From assembly GCA_013288345.1 (NCBI GenBank), contig JABDCA010000020.1, forward strand, positions 1 through 50,750: a stretch of 50,750 nt of DNA, in the 5' to 3' direction. The translations under genes were made by a program, and so were the position numbers. Below are positions 17,266 to 25,943 of the stretch, one piece after another. Position 1 is the stretch's first letter, and every line of letters begins with the position of its first letter. The DNA comes from Bacteroidota bacterium (lineage in GTDB: Bacteria > Bacteroidota > Bacteroidia > JABEUT01). The notes below the pieces were generated by a model. It was not told where the DNA came from, ran no database searches, and saw only the letters and a program-made list of their open reading frames with translations.

Positions 17266-18102
17266 TTAGGATACTCGAATAATAGTTCTGCGTGGTAAGC
17301 AGGCAGGCATCTTATTTAAAAAAGCAGTTTTCTTACTCCCTTTAGATTTCGAATTGAGCATACTGCTTTGCTTGTGAGGCACAGGTTTTAAATAAAGCTT
17401 TTGCCCGGGCCATAATTTAGAGTGAATGTTTATACCATTTATCCGGCAAAGGAAGTTTACATCTACACTATATTCTCTGGCTATTTTATAAACACCATCA
17501 CCTTGTTTAAGTATCACATAATCTGGAGCATTTTCTGAAACAGGTATAGCAGGGGGCACATCGTATAATATGCCAAAGCCATGCAGGTTTTGCAATACGG
17601 TATCGAACAGATAAAGGTGATTTTGCTGAATTATACTTATCAGGCGTTCAGAATAGTCCCTTGCTGTTGCATAGCCTGCTTTAGATAGTCCATATGCCCA
17701 ATTACGGTAGTCAGTGCGGGCATAGTGAAACAAAAAGGTATACCAAGGACGTGATTTAAGAAACTGTGCATGATCACGATATGAATCATCGGCACTTGGG
17801 TATTTTCTAAAGTGTTCACCTTTCTCGTCGTCGTCATAGGTATAATAATCGCCACCCCAGTCTTCGTGGCACTTAATACCGAAATGATTATTGGCATACT
17901 TTGCCAAAGGGCTATTACCATAATCTGATTCGAGCATCCCTTGTGCAAGGGTTACACTGGCTGGTATATTATATACCAGCATCTGTTCAATGGCACAGTC
18001 CTTATACTTCTGAATATACTCAGTCGGAGACATAGCTATAGCACAAGTAGATAATACTATGGCATAGCAGGTAAGCAGGCTATTTTTGATAATTGACTTC
18101 AA
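17266..18102 (-). CDS. Exported glucosaminidase (FlgJ/GH73-like) with LysM domain
   Basis: A peptidoglycan hydrolase, predicted N-acetylglucosaminidase/muramidase. The GH73-like domain (about 25-165) contains TLAQGMLESDYGNSPLA with the catalytic Glu, NNHFGIKC and YRDHAQFL. A LysM motif (YVILKQGDGVYKIAREY to WPGQKLYL, about 205-255) binds the wall glycan. A basic tail follows. No ATG gives a signal peptide; a TTG at 18102 yields MKSIIKNSLLTCYAIVLSTC, a good export signal. An in-frame TTG at 18123 is possible but falls inside a TAACTTTG promoter-like core (18128-18121, minus strand), so I prefer 18102. It converges on the TPR/PD40 gene 13 bases away. Confidence 0.85.
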   Translation of the reverse strand: MKSIIKNSLLTCYAIVLSTCAIAMSPTEYIQKYKDCAIEQMLVYNIPASVTLAQGMLESDYGNSPLAKYANNHFGIKCHEDWGGDYYTYDDDEKGEHFRKYPSADDSYRDHAQFLKSRPWYTFLFHYARTDYRNWAYGLSKAGYATARDYSERLISIIQQNHLYLFDTVLQNLHGFGILYDVPPAIPVSENAPDYVILKQGDGVYKIAREYSVDVNFLCRINGINIHSKLWPGQKLYLKPVPHKQSSMLNSKSKGSKKTAFLNKMPACLPRRTIIRVS

Positions 18103-18185
18103 AAGATAAATAAAATTATACAAAGTTACCCATACTTATACCTCAGAATAGATACCAACACAGGGGTCTTCTTAACATAGCTTTG

Positions 18186-18219
18186 TTGATTTCCTGTGTA
18201 CGTTATATATGTACTTTTG
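18186..18219 (+). promoter_or_regulatory. Bacteroidota promoter for the Nudix gene
   Basis: TTG (18186-18188), 23 nt, then TACTTTTG (18212-18219). The ATG at 18243 lies 23 nt on. The position supports 18243 rather than an upstream TTG as the real start. Confidence 0.55.
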
Positions 18220-18242
18220 TTCCCTATAAACCTGTCTCTATC

Positions 18243-18692
18243 ATGTCATATCCTTTCAATGTGCGCGTTTACGGCCTTTTAATTGATAGCGAAAACCGGG
18301 TTCTTGTAGCTGACGAGTTGATACATGAACACTATATAACCAAATTCCCAGGTGGTGGATTGGAGTTTGGAGAAGGCACTATAGATGCTATAAAAAGGGA
18401 AATGATGGAAGAAACAGGTATTACGATAGAGGTGGTGAGTCATTTTTACACAACCGATTTTTTTATGGCATCGGCTTTTAACCCAAAGGCACAGGTAATC
18501 AGTATTTACTATATTATTAAAGCTATTACTCCGTATAATCTCAGAACCACCGATAAGGCTTTTGATTTTGAAGAAGTTAAAGAAGGGGCTATAAGCTTCA
18601 GATGGCTGCCAATTAATTCATTATCAGAAACTACGTTTACTTTCCCTATCGATAAGAGGGTTTCTGTTCTTTTGGCAGGCAAAAAAAATTAA
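18243..18692 (+). CDS. Nudix hydrolase
   Basis: A 149-residue protein with a complete Nudix box at about 38-60 (GGLEFGEGTIDAIKREMMEE, then TGI), which binds Mg and cleaves X-linked nucleoside diphosphates. The GGG before the box and EGAISFRWLPI near the end are typical of small ADP-ribose or (d)NTP-type members; the substrate cannot be told from sequence. The ATG at 18243 is chosen because a promoter ends at 18219 and the residues upstream of it are not conserved-looking. The gene stands alone, 77 bases before the MarR regulator. Confidence 0.88.
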   Translation: MSYPFNVRVYGLLIDSENRVLVADELIHEHYITKFPGGGLEFGEGTIDAIKREMMEETGITIEVVSHFYTTDFFMASAFNPKAQVISIYYIIKAITPYNLRTTDKAFDFEEVKEGAISFRWLPINSLSETTFTFPIDKRVSVLLAGKKN

Positions 18693-18703
18693 CATCTTTT
18701 ATG

Positions 18704-18745
18704 ATAGTTTAATTTGTCAACTATTATCTAAACAAACTATATTTG
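18704..18745 (+). promoter_or_regulatory. MarR-RND operon promoter with probable MarR operator
   Basis: TTTG (18713-18716), 21 nt, then TATATTTG (18738-18745) form a phylum-type promoter. ATAGTT (18704-18709) and AACTAT (18719-18724) make an inverted repeat around the -33 box, and a third half-site AACTAT (18735-18740) overlaps the -7 box. A regulator bound here would block RNA polymerase. MarR proteins usually control their own operon, so autorepression is the likely mode. Confidence 0.6.
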
Positions 18746-18769
18746 CCTCCTCTTTTTAAAGCAAACCCC

Positions 18770-19231
18770 ATGACCAGAAAAGAGGTTTCAATATTTGAAA
18801 TCGAAGAATTTTCCTTTGGAAGAAAATTTGGCTTGTTAGGCAGGCTATACCTTTCTGTGCTTGCTTCAAAACTCAAACATTTGGGACTCGAAAGACATTT
18901 CTCTGTACTTGTTTTAATAGATAAAATGGGGAATAAATGCAGCCAGAAATTTATTGGCGATACACTTCATATTGATAAAACAATGATGGTAGGTGTACTT
19001 GATGACCTTGGCAAGAAAGGATTTATTAAACGCACCCAAAACCCTACCGACAGGAGAGAATACTGGATACAGCTTACACCAAAAGGTGAAAAACATATGC
19101 CGGAAATAAAACAAACAGTGAAAACAATCAACAAGGCCATTATGAAAGAATTAAGTTCAGCCGAAAGTAAAGACTTTCATAATCGTCTAAATACTATATA
19201 TATAAACTTAGTGCACCTGAACATTGCTTAA
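18770..19231 (+). CDS. MarR-family transcriptional regulator
   Basis: A 153-residue winged-helix protein. The DNA-binding part covers about 45-110 (CSQKFIGDTLHIDKTMMVGVLDDLGKKGFIKRTQNPTDRRE, read in pieces); its recognition helix is followed by the DRRE wing that is the MarR hallmark. Flanking helices form the dimer interface. It is the first gene of a unit with adaptor, pump and outer-membrane genes, so it probably senses a pump substrate and represses this efflux operon. ATG 18770 is preferred over an upstream in-frame TTG that overlaps the -7 promoter box. Confidence 0.92.
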   Translation: MTRKEVSIFEIEEFSFGRKFGLLGRLYLSVLASKLKHLGLERHFSVLVLIDKMGNKCSQKFIGDTLHIDKTMMVGVLDDLGKKGFIKRTQNPTDRREYWIQLTPKGEKHMPEIKQTVKTINKAIMKELSSAESKDFHNRLNTIYINLVHLNIA

Positions 19232-19248
19232 AATTCCGTCTGTCTATT

Positions 19249-20292
19249 ATGAAGAAATCACTTATACCATTTGTCTTTATTGCAGTTGCAGTAATGGCTA
19301 TTATATCGTGCAAAACTGATGCAAACCCCAATGCAAAAAGTGGCGTTTCAAAAACTACGCTGGTAAATGGACGGGTTGTTGTTGCATCACCAACCACAAA
19401 TAATATTTCGGTATCAGGCACTATAATGTCCGATCAGGAGGTTACACTTCAGAGTCAGATATCAGGGTTGGTTACTAAGGTTTATTTTTCAGAAGGAAGT
19501 CATGTACAGAAAGGCGACTTGTTAGTAAAGATTGACGATTCCCAGTTTCAGGCACAAATGCAAAAGGACGAGGTTGCTAAACAATTGGATGAGATTACCG
19601 AAGCACGTCAAAAGAAGCTTTTGGCCATAAATGGTATAAGTGAACAAGATTATGATATTGCACTTAATACGCTTAATAGTGTTATTGCAGATATGAAACT
19701 AATTCAGGTTTCTATTAACTATACCAATATCGTTGCACCTTTTGACGGAACTATAGGCCTTAAGAATATAAGCGACGGAAGCTATGTTACCCCTTCAACG
19801 GTAATAGCTAACCTGGAAGAAGTAACACCTATAAAGATAGATTTCTTTGTTCCGGAAATATACCTCAGTAAATTACAGAAAGATGAAACTATAGATTTTA
19901 CTGTTAGTGGATCCACTAATCAATTTAAAGGCAAAATATATGCGATAGACCCAAAAGTTGATATGTCAACAGGAAGCGTTCATGTTCGAGCTATTACTGA
20001 TAATAAAGATGGGCTGTTACTGCCAGGCCAGTTTGCTAATATCTCAATTATATTAAACCATGTTGATAGCGCGCTTATGATACCTTCGGAAGCGATAATT
20101 CCGAAAACCATTGGGCAAAGTGTGTATATGGCTAAAAATGGTAAAGCGCATACTGTTGATGTAACTATTGGCATACGTACCGATTCTACCGTGGAAATAA
20201 CTAAGGGCCTTCATGCCGGCGACACTATTATCACCGATGGTACTATGTTAATCAGCAACGGTACTTCAGTTAAGTTTAAACAAATACGTTAA
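19249..20292 (+). CDS. RND efflux periplasmic adaptor (membrane fusion protein)
   Basis: A lipoprotein signal (MKKSLIPFVFIAVAVMAIISC, Cys21) anchors the adaptor. The barrel-sandwich half-motifs ISGLVTKVYFSEGSHVQKGD (about 77-96) and YTNIVAPFDGTIGLKNISDG (about 159-178) flank a short alpha-hairpin. The beta-barrel (IKIDFFVPEIYLSKL) and membrane-proximal domains follow. It links the inner-membrane pump to the TolC-like channel. It lies 17 bases after marR and 9 bases before the pump gene. Confidence 0.95.
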   Translation: MKKSLIPFVFIAVAVMAIISCKTDANPNAKSGVSKTTLVNGRVVVASPTTNNISVSGTIMSDQEVTLQSQISGLVTKVYFSEGSHVQKGDLLVKIDDSQFQAQMQKDEVAKQLDEITEARQKKLLAINGISEQDYDIALNTLNSVIADMKLIQVSINYTNIVAPFDGTIGLKNISDGSYVTPSTVIANLEEVTPIKIDFFVPEIYLSKLQKDETIDFTVSGSTNQFKGKIYAIDPKVDMSTGSVHVRAITDNKDGLLLPGQFANISIILNHVDSALMIPSEAIIPKTIGQSVYMAKNGKAHTVDVTIGIRTDSTVEITKGLHAGDTIITDGTMLISNGTSVKFKQIR

Positions 20293-20301
20293 CCAGCCAA
20301 T

Positions 20302-23300
20302 ATGAGTTTATCATCAGTAAGTTTAAAGCGGCCGGTTTTTGCAGGGGTAATGTCTATTATCCTTGTACTATTTGGAATAATTGGGTATAATCGTTTAAGT
20401 GTTCGTGACTATCCTTCCATAGATCCTCCTGTAATAAGTGTGCAAACCAGTTATACGGGTGCAGATCCCGATGTTATAGAATCGCAAATTACTATGCCAT
20501 TAGAAAAAGCTATTAATGGTGTTCAGGGAATTCGCGACATTGTATCTACCAGCGCTCAGGGTTCAAGCAGTATCCAGGTTGAGTTCAATCTTGGCTACGA
20601 TATGGAAACTGCTGCTAACGACGTTAGGGATAAAGTAGCACAGGGTCTGAAGCAGCTTCCTTTAAATATTGATGCTCCGCCAACGGTTACTAAGCTCGAT
20701 GCCAATTCAGATGCTATACTTACGCTTACTGTAAAGAGTACAACCAAAAACCCTTTGCAGGTAACTGATTATGCCGAAAACGTAATTGAAAGTGTACTTC
20801 AAACTATACCAGGTGTAAGTACCATACAGGTGTGGGGAGAGAAATTATATGCCATGCGTATATGGATGGATCCGGCAAAATTGGCTGCTTTTAAGCTTAC
20901 ACCCATTGATATACAAAATGCTTTAATTGCTAAAAATGTGTACCTGCCATCGGGTACTGTAGAGGGAACAACCACCCAACTTACAGTTAATACGCATGGT
21001 AACTTGGTAACCGAAGAGGATTTTAATAACCTTATTATAAGAAGCAGTGGCACAGATAATATAAGGATACGCGATATTGGGCGTGCTGAATTAGGTGCCC
21101 TAAATCCTGAAACAATACTTAAAGAATCGGGTACCCCCATGGTAGGTCTTGCGCTTGTTGCTCAGCCCGGTGCTAACTATATTGATATATCGAAAGAGTT
21201 TTATAAACGCCTTGCACAACTCCAGAAAAGCATAGATAAAAACTATGAGCTGAATGTGGCTTTAGATACCACTACCTATATTAAGGACTCTATAACAGAA
21301 GTAGAAGAAACCCTTGCCATTGCATTTATACTGGTAATTATTATTATATATCTATTCTTCCGCGATTTCCTTATTGCCTTTAGGCCACTGGTAGATATTC
21401 CGGTTTCTATTATTGCAGCTTTTTTTGTAATGTATATTACAGGGCTATCAATAAACATTATAAGTATGTTGGGTATAGTCCTGGCAACAGGCCTTGTGGT
21501 GGACGATGGTATTGTTGTAACTGAAAACATTTACAAAAAGATTGAGGCAGGCATGTCTCCAATGGCTGCTGCGCTTGAAGGATGTAATGAGATATTTCTG
21601 GTTGTAATATCTACTTCTATTACGCTGGCTATTGTATTCCTTCCTATTATATTCTTGCAAGGTATGACGGGCCAGTTATTTCGTGAATTTGCCATTGTTG
21701 TGGCCGGATCGGTGCTTATATCAGCATTTGTTTCGCTTACACTTACACCGGTATTAAGTGTTAAGCTTGTAAGCAAAGGAGGCAAAAGCAGGTTTTACAA
21801 AAAAACAGAACCATTTTTTGTTGCATTAAATAATGGATATAGCAGAATGCTGAAAGCCTTTATGCGAAAAAGGTGGATAGCTTTTTATATTGTGGGTATT
21901 TGCCTTACCCTTATTGTGGTTATTGGTAAATCATTGCACTCAGAACTTGCACCTTTAGAAGATAAGTCACTGTTACGTTGTCAGGTGCTTGCCCCTGAAG
22001 GTTCATCGTATGACTATACTGATTCATATATGGACTCAATATATCGTTTTGTTCAGGATTCAGTTCCTGAAAAAAATATTTTACTTACTATTACTGCGCC
22101 GGGTAGTGGAACAGGAGCGCTGAATACAGGTATGGCCAGAATGGTGTTGGATGCCCCTGATGAAAGGAAGCGTTCGCAAAATGATATAGCTGGTTTTCTT
22201 ACTAAACGACTTACTAAATTTCCTGCTGCGCGTGTATTTGTAGTACAGGAACAAACCATAGCAATTGGTTCCGGCAAAACAGCACTTCCCATACAATTTG
22301 TATTAGAAGCGCTTACCCTGCCTGATTTGAAAATAGCATTGCCTAAATTTTTGGCTGCTGTTAAACAAGACTCGATTTTTGTGCAGGTAGACGCTAACCT
22401 TAAATTTAATCACCCGCAGGTAGATATTACTATTGACAGGGAAAAGGCAGGAGCCTTGAATGTATCGCCTGCGAATATTGCTCAAACCTTGCAATTGGCA
22501 ATGAGTGGAGAACGATTCCAGTATTTTTATCTGCATAGTAACCAATACCAGGTAATTGGAGAGATACAGAATGAAAAGAGGGCGAAACCTGGCGATATAC
22601 AATCTATATATATTCGAAGCGATTCGGGTAAGGGCAACCTGGTAGAATTAGATAATCTGATTCATATAAGAGATACAGCAAACCCAGCGCAATTATTCCA
22701 CTATAACCGTATGGAATCAGCCACTATATCGGCAAACCTTGCACCAGGAAAAACCATTGGCGATGGTGTGAATGAGATGAACAGACTTGCAAAAAACCTG
22801 CTTCCCCCTAATATCTCTACTGATCTTTATGGTGCGTCCAGAGACTATATGGATAGTTCAGGCGATATTGTATTTGCGTTTTTGCTTGCCCTTTTATTGA
22901 TATACCTTGTTCTGTCAGCTCAATTCGAGAGCTTTATCGATCCGCTTATAATTATGCTTACAGTGCCTTTAGCTATGGCGGGTGCATTACTCTCACTGTG
23001 GATATTTGGCCAAACGCTGAATATTTTCAGTGAAATAGGAATTATAACGCTCATAGGGTTAGTTACTAAAAACAGTATCCTTATTGTAGAGTTTGCCAAC
23101 CAACTACAGGAAAGAGGAATGTCTTTGAACGAAGCTATTGTCGAAGCTGCTATTGAACGTCTTCGCCCTATACTTATGACTACATTGGCAATGGCTCTTG
23201 GTGCATTACCAATAGCTATTGCAATTGGTGCTGGTGCTACAAGCCGTAAATCGCTCGGAACAGTTATAGTTGGCGGACTAATGTTTGCACTTGTACTTAC

Positions 23301-23373
23301 ATTATTTGTTATTCCGGCTATATATACATATATGGCACGCCCAATAAAAAAACACGAACCCGTACAGAAATAA
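20302..23373 (+). CDS. RND multidrug efflux pump, HAE1/AcrB family
   Basis: A 1023-residue inner-membrane transporter with two repeats of six helices and large periplasmic loops. The proton-relay residues are intact: Asp401-Asp402 in GLVVDDGIVVTENIY and Lys923 in LVTKNSILIVEF. The N-terminus (LKRPVFAGVMSIIL) and the IQVEFNLGYDMETAANDVRD porter motif are family-typical. It exports drugs or other amphiphiles using the proton gradient, in complex with the adaptor before it and the TolC-like protein after it. Length and motif order match HAE1 pumps rather than metal (HME) pumps. No substrate can be named. Confidence 0.96.
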   Translation: MSLSSVSLKRPVFAGVMSIILVLFGIIGYNRLSVRDYPSIDPPVISVQTSYTGADPDVIESQITMPLEKAINGVQGIRDIVSTSAQGSSSIQVEFNLGYDMETAANDVRDKVAQGLKQLPLNIDAPPTVTKLDANSDAILTLTVKSTTKNPLQVTDYAENVIESVLQTIPGVSTIQVWGEKLYAMRIWMDPAKLAAFKLTPIDIQNALIAKNVYLPSGTVEGTTTQLTVNTHGNLVTEEDFNNLIIRSSGTDNIRIRDIGRAELGALNPETILKESGTPMVGLALVAQPGANYIDISKEFYKRLAQLQKSIDKNYELNVALDTTTYIKDSITEVEETLAIAFILVIIIIYLFFRDFLIAFRPLVDIPVSIIAAFFVMYITGLSINIISMLGIVLATGLVVDDGIVVTENIYKKIEAGMSPMAAALEGCNEIFLVVISTSITLAIVFLPIIFLQGMTGQLFREFAIVVAGSVLISAFVSLTLTPVLSVKLVSKGGKSRFYKKTEPFFVALNNGYSRMLKAFMRKRWIAFYIVGICLTLIVVIGKSLHSELAPLEDKSLLRCQVLAPEGSSYDYTDSYMDSIYRFVQDSVPEKNILLTITAPGSGTGALNTGMARMVLDAPDERKRSQNDIAGFLTKRLTKFPAARVFVVQEQTIAIGSGKTALPIQFVLEALTLPDLKIALPKFLAAVKQDSIFVQVDANLKFNHPQVDITIDREKAGALNVSPANIAQTLQLAMSGERFQYFYLHSNQYQVIGEIQNEKRAKPGDIQSIYIRSDSGKGNLVELDNLIHIRDTANPAQLFHYNRMESATISANLAPGKTIGDGVNEMNRLAKNLLPPNISTDLYGASRDYMDSSGDIVFAFLLALLLIYLVLSAQFESFIDPLIIMLTVPLAMAGALLSLWIFGQTLNIFSEIGIITLIGLVTKNSILIVEFANQLQERGMSLNEAIVEAAIERLRPILMTTLAMALGALPIAIAIGAGATSRKSLGTVIVGGLMFALVLTLFVIPAIYTYMARPIKKHEPVQK

Positions 23374-23374
23374 T

Positions 23375-24685
23375 ATGGCATTTATGAGAAAATATGTTCT
23401 GCTATTTATATTACTTGCGTCGGGGTTAATTTCTTCAGCTCAATCATTCATATCATTAGATAGTGCTATAGCTATTGTTCTTAAAAAGAACTACAATGTT
23501 CTTATAGCGCAGAATAATTACCAGATGAGCGCCAACAATTATTCTCCCGGTGAGGCAGGTATGCTACCGAATATTTCTCTCGGTGCTGGATATAATGGAT
23601 CAGATAATTCCATCCATCAGAATTATAGCACAGGACTGGAAGTAACAAAAAATGGGGTGATTTCTTCTACGCTTAACCCTAATTTAGGGTTAACATGGAC
23701 ATTATTTGATGGGACCAGAATGTTTATAGCCTATAACCAGCTTGGGCTTTTTAAAGATGAAGGAATGCTGAATGTGAAAGCTGCTATGCAAGATAATATT
23801 GCCGCTGTTGTGCAAGCCTATTATAATATAGTTCAACAAAAAGAATTACTTACTGTGCTTGATTCAAATATGGCCTTATATAAGGAAGAAATGGATATTG
23901 CCGAAGAACAGTATAAAATAGGTACAGGCTCTAAATTGAATTATTTAGAGGCGGAAGTAAGTTATAATGCTCAGCGTTCGGCATACTTTAGGCAGCAAGT
24001 AAGTATTTCAAACGCTGTGGTTGCATTAAATCAGATAATTGAGCTGCCGGTTGAAACTACTTATTCGGTTAGCGATACTATTCCCATTCATAGGTCTTTG
24101 GTTTATGATAGCCTTAGAAAAAATATGATAGCTCAAAACCCGACACTACAACTATCGGAAACCAATATAAAAGTGGCCGAAAATAGCTTGAAGGAAACAG
24201 ATGCTATGCGCATGCCTACCTTAGGCTTAGGTGTAAATTACGGGTTGTCGCGCACGCAATCAACAGCAGGATTAACCCTTCTTAATCAATCGCAAGGGTT
24301 TTCTGGTGGACTTACACTGGCATGGACATTATTTAATGGCTCAGTTATAAACATACAACACAGGAATGCGGAGATAAATGAATTGAATGCTAAATATATG
24401 TTCAGCCAAACCCAGATACAAGAGAATGCTTTGTTATTAATTGCGTTTCAGCAATATGCCGACAATTTGAAGATTTTGAAAATGGACGAAGAAAACTTCT
24501 TTGTAGCAAAAGAAAACGTATTTGTTGCTCTGGAGCAATTCAGAATAGGTACAAGCAATATTGTTCAGTTGCAACAAACCCAATCAAGTTTTGCCGCAGC
24601 CGGCAGCCAGGTAGTTACCGACAGATATAATGCTAAGGTTAGCGAAACCCAGCTCCTTCAATTAGCTGCTCAATTGGTGAAGTAG
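23375..24685 (+). CDS. TolC-family outer membrane efflux protein
   Basis: The signal peptide ends near residue 22 (GLISSAQ). The body has the duplicated OEP plan: strands near NLGLTWTLFDG (about 106-116) and GLTLAWTLFNG (about 309-319), and long helices with EEQYKIGTGSKLNYLEAE and LEQFRIGTSNIVQLQQTQ. It forms the trimeric outer-membrane channel of the pump. The gene starts 1 base after the pump's stop, the last of four co-transcribed genes, and is followed by a strong terminator. A second ATG at 23384 is an equally good start. Confidence 0.95.
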   Translation: MAFMRKYVLLFILLASGLISSAQSFISLDSAIAIVLKKNYNVLIAQNNYQMSANNYSPGEAGMLPNISLGAGYNGSDNSIHQNYSTGLEVTKNGVISSTLNPNLGLTWTLFDGTRMFIAYNQLGLFKDEGMLNVKAAMQDNIAAVVQAYYNIVQQKELLTVLDSNMALYKEEMDIAEEQYKIGTGSKLNYLEAEVSYNAQRSAYFRQQVSISNAVVALNQIIELPVETTYSVSDTIPIHRSLVYDSLRKNMIAQNPTLQLSETNIKVAENSLKETDAMRMPTLGLGVNYGLSRTQSTAGLTLLNQSQGFSGGLTLAWTLFNGSVINIQHRNAEINELNAKYMFSQTQIQENALLLIAFQQYADNLKILKMDEENFFVAKENVFVALEQFRIGTSNIVQLQQTQSSFAAAGSQVVTDRYNAKVSETQLLQLAAQLVK

Positions 24686-24704
24686 ACTTTTCGTTACTGC
24701 AAAT

Positions 24705-24740
24705 AAAAAAGCCCTGCAGCATATGCTACAGGGCTTTTTT
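24705..24740. terminator. Bidirectional intrinsic terminator
   Basis: AAAAAAGCCCTG pairs with CAGGGCTTTTTT; the loop itself can fold through AGCAT/ATGCT. It lies between the efflux operon and the convergent lipoprotein gene and has A and T runs on both sides. Confidence 0.88.
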
Positions 24741-24756
24741 ATTAAAGTTTGTTGTA

Positions 24757-25587
24757 TTAAATAAGCTTGCTTCTTATTTCAGTAACGGTTTGCTGTAAAG
24801 CCTGAACATCTTTTAATGAAAGGCCAGCGTCAGAAAGTTTTGAAGCCGCATCGAAAAGTGGTTGTAATGCTTTAAGCATATTAGCACAGTCCGGGTTGCT
24901 TTGGTAATCAGTCAATGCTTTTTGCAGGTAACTGAATGCATAAACGTGGCTCCATATTTTTTCGTACATGCCACTGTTCTTGTCATTCTTCTCGTCCTTA
25001 ATAAGGTTAGTAGCAATATAAAGTCCTTCTATCCATCCACCAGAGAATATAATTGTGCTGGTAGCAGCTCTCTTATTGGAATACAATTCCTTTTGAGCCC
25101 TGTCGAATGCAGTTTGAATTACTACACCTATAGAGTCTTTATTTGAAACTGCGGTTTTAAACTGGTCCATAAGCTTTTGGTCGTATGCCGATGTAATACC
25201 TAAAGCAGAAGCAAGTTTTGCAACCTGTACTATATATGCTGTGGCATCCTGCATTTGATTATAGCTTGCAGCATAACCCATATCAGCGCCAAAAATACCC
25301 ATGTTAACAGCTTGCTGGTATGTACCAGAATAACTACTGCCTTTATCGGGGCTATTTAAAATACCCTTATTGTATTGTATGCCTTCTTTAGCCAATTCCT
25401 TAGCAATATCAGTAGGCGCAGGAATGTTGGTCATAAGCAGGTTAAGGTTAGTAACAGTGCCTGTTTTTGCGCTGTCTTTAATCACTTCTTCGGCCGGTAA
25501 TGCAGGGCCGGTATTACTCTTACAAGCTGTAAGCCCTGTAATAGCTGTTGCTGTAAGAATGCCAAAAAATAACAAATTCTTCTTCAT
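24757..25587 (-). CDS. Conserved-type lipoprotein of unknown function
   Basis: The N-terminus MKKNLLFFGILTATAITGLTAC ends in a lipobox at Cys22, so the protein is probably on the periplasmic or outer face. The mature 254 residues are almost all alpha-helical (for example AYIVQVAKLASALGI, QTAFDRAQKELYSN, FSYLQKALTDYQSN) with no signature I can name. Its helical-bundle character is seen in several Bacteroidota lipoproteins. It is divergent from dnaA with 356 bases between them. A TACTTTTG core at 25620-25613 (minus strand) lies 25 nt upstream of the ATG. Confidence 0.75.
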   Translation of the reverse strand: MKKNLLFFGILTATAITGLTACKSNTGPALPAEEVIKDSAKTGTVTNLNLLMTNIPAPTDIAKELAKEGIQYNKGILNSPDKGSSYSGTYQQAVNMGIFGADMGYAASYNQMQDATAYIVQVAKLASALGITSAYDQKLMDQFKTAVSNKDSIGVVIQTAFDRAQKELYSNKRAATSTIIFSGGWIEGLYIATNLIKDEKNDKNSGMYEKIWSHVYAFSYLQKALTDYQSNPDCANMLKALQPLFDAASKLSDAGLSLKDVQALQQTVTEIRSKLI

Positions 25588-25668
25588 TTGGTATACGATA
25601 AATTAATTCTGTCAAAAGTAGCAGAATTTGTTTTAGTTAGACATTCCTGCGACGAAAAAAAATCTGAA

Positions 25669-25696
25669 AATTATTTTGTTGCGGAACAAAATAATT
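25669..25696. repeat. 28-bp perfect inverted repeat upstream of dnaA
   Basis: AATTATTTTGTT and AACAAAATAATT are exact 12-bp complements around GCGG. It lies 22 bases before the likely -33 box of the dnaA promoter and about 50 bases past the lipoprotein -7 box. It could be a regulator-binding site or a hairpin; no T run follows the G-C loop, so it is not a classic terminator. Confidence 0.7.
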
Positions 25697-25717
25697 ATCT
25701 ATCATTGCCAGCTGATT

Positions 25718-25749
25718 TTTGTTTTTTGAAAGAAATAAGAGTATCTTTG
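25718..25749 (+). promoter_or_regulatory. Bacteroidota promoter for dnaA
   Basis: TTTG (25718-25721), 20 nt, then TATCTTTG (25742-25749): both boxes and spacing match the phylum consensus. It predicts a leader of almost 190 nt before the dnaA ATG. Confidence 0.55.
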
Positions 25750-25943
25750 AAAAGCTTGATTTTATAGGCAATTTAGAGATGATGATGAACGAAAGGTGTT
25801 GTATATATGTTTTTTTTCTAGAAAAACAATAGCATAAAAAATTTTTTATTTGAAATGATTTGCTTTTTTTTGCCAAGATGAAATTATCGTAAGAAATAAA
25901 TAGAAATATACTCAGTTAAAAATATCATACTTCTGATCTACTA

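Larger units (their letters stand above)
25588..25943. other. Gap between lipoprotein gene and dnaA
   Basis: A very AT-rich gap holding the divergent promoters and a perfect hairpin palindrome (25669-25696). I found no clear DnaA boxes of the TTATnCACA type, so I do not call an origin of replication here. Confidence 0.5.

Noticed and set aside
18183-18242. Upstream TTG start for the Nudix gene
   Set aside because: The extra residues include the promoter sequence itself, and the ATG at 18243 matches the family N-terminus.
25588-25943. Origin of replication beside dnaA
   Set aside because: AT-rich, but no DnaA-box cluster was found and dnaN is not adjacent; the evidence is too weak.
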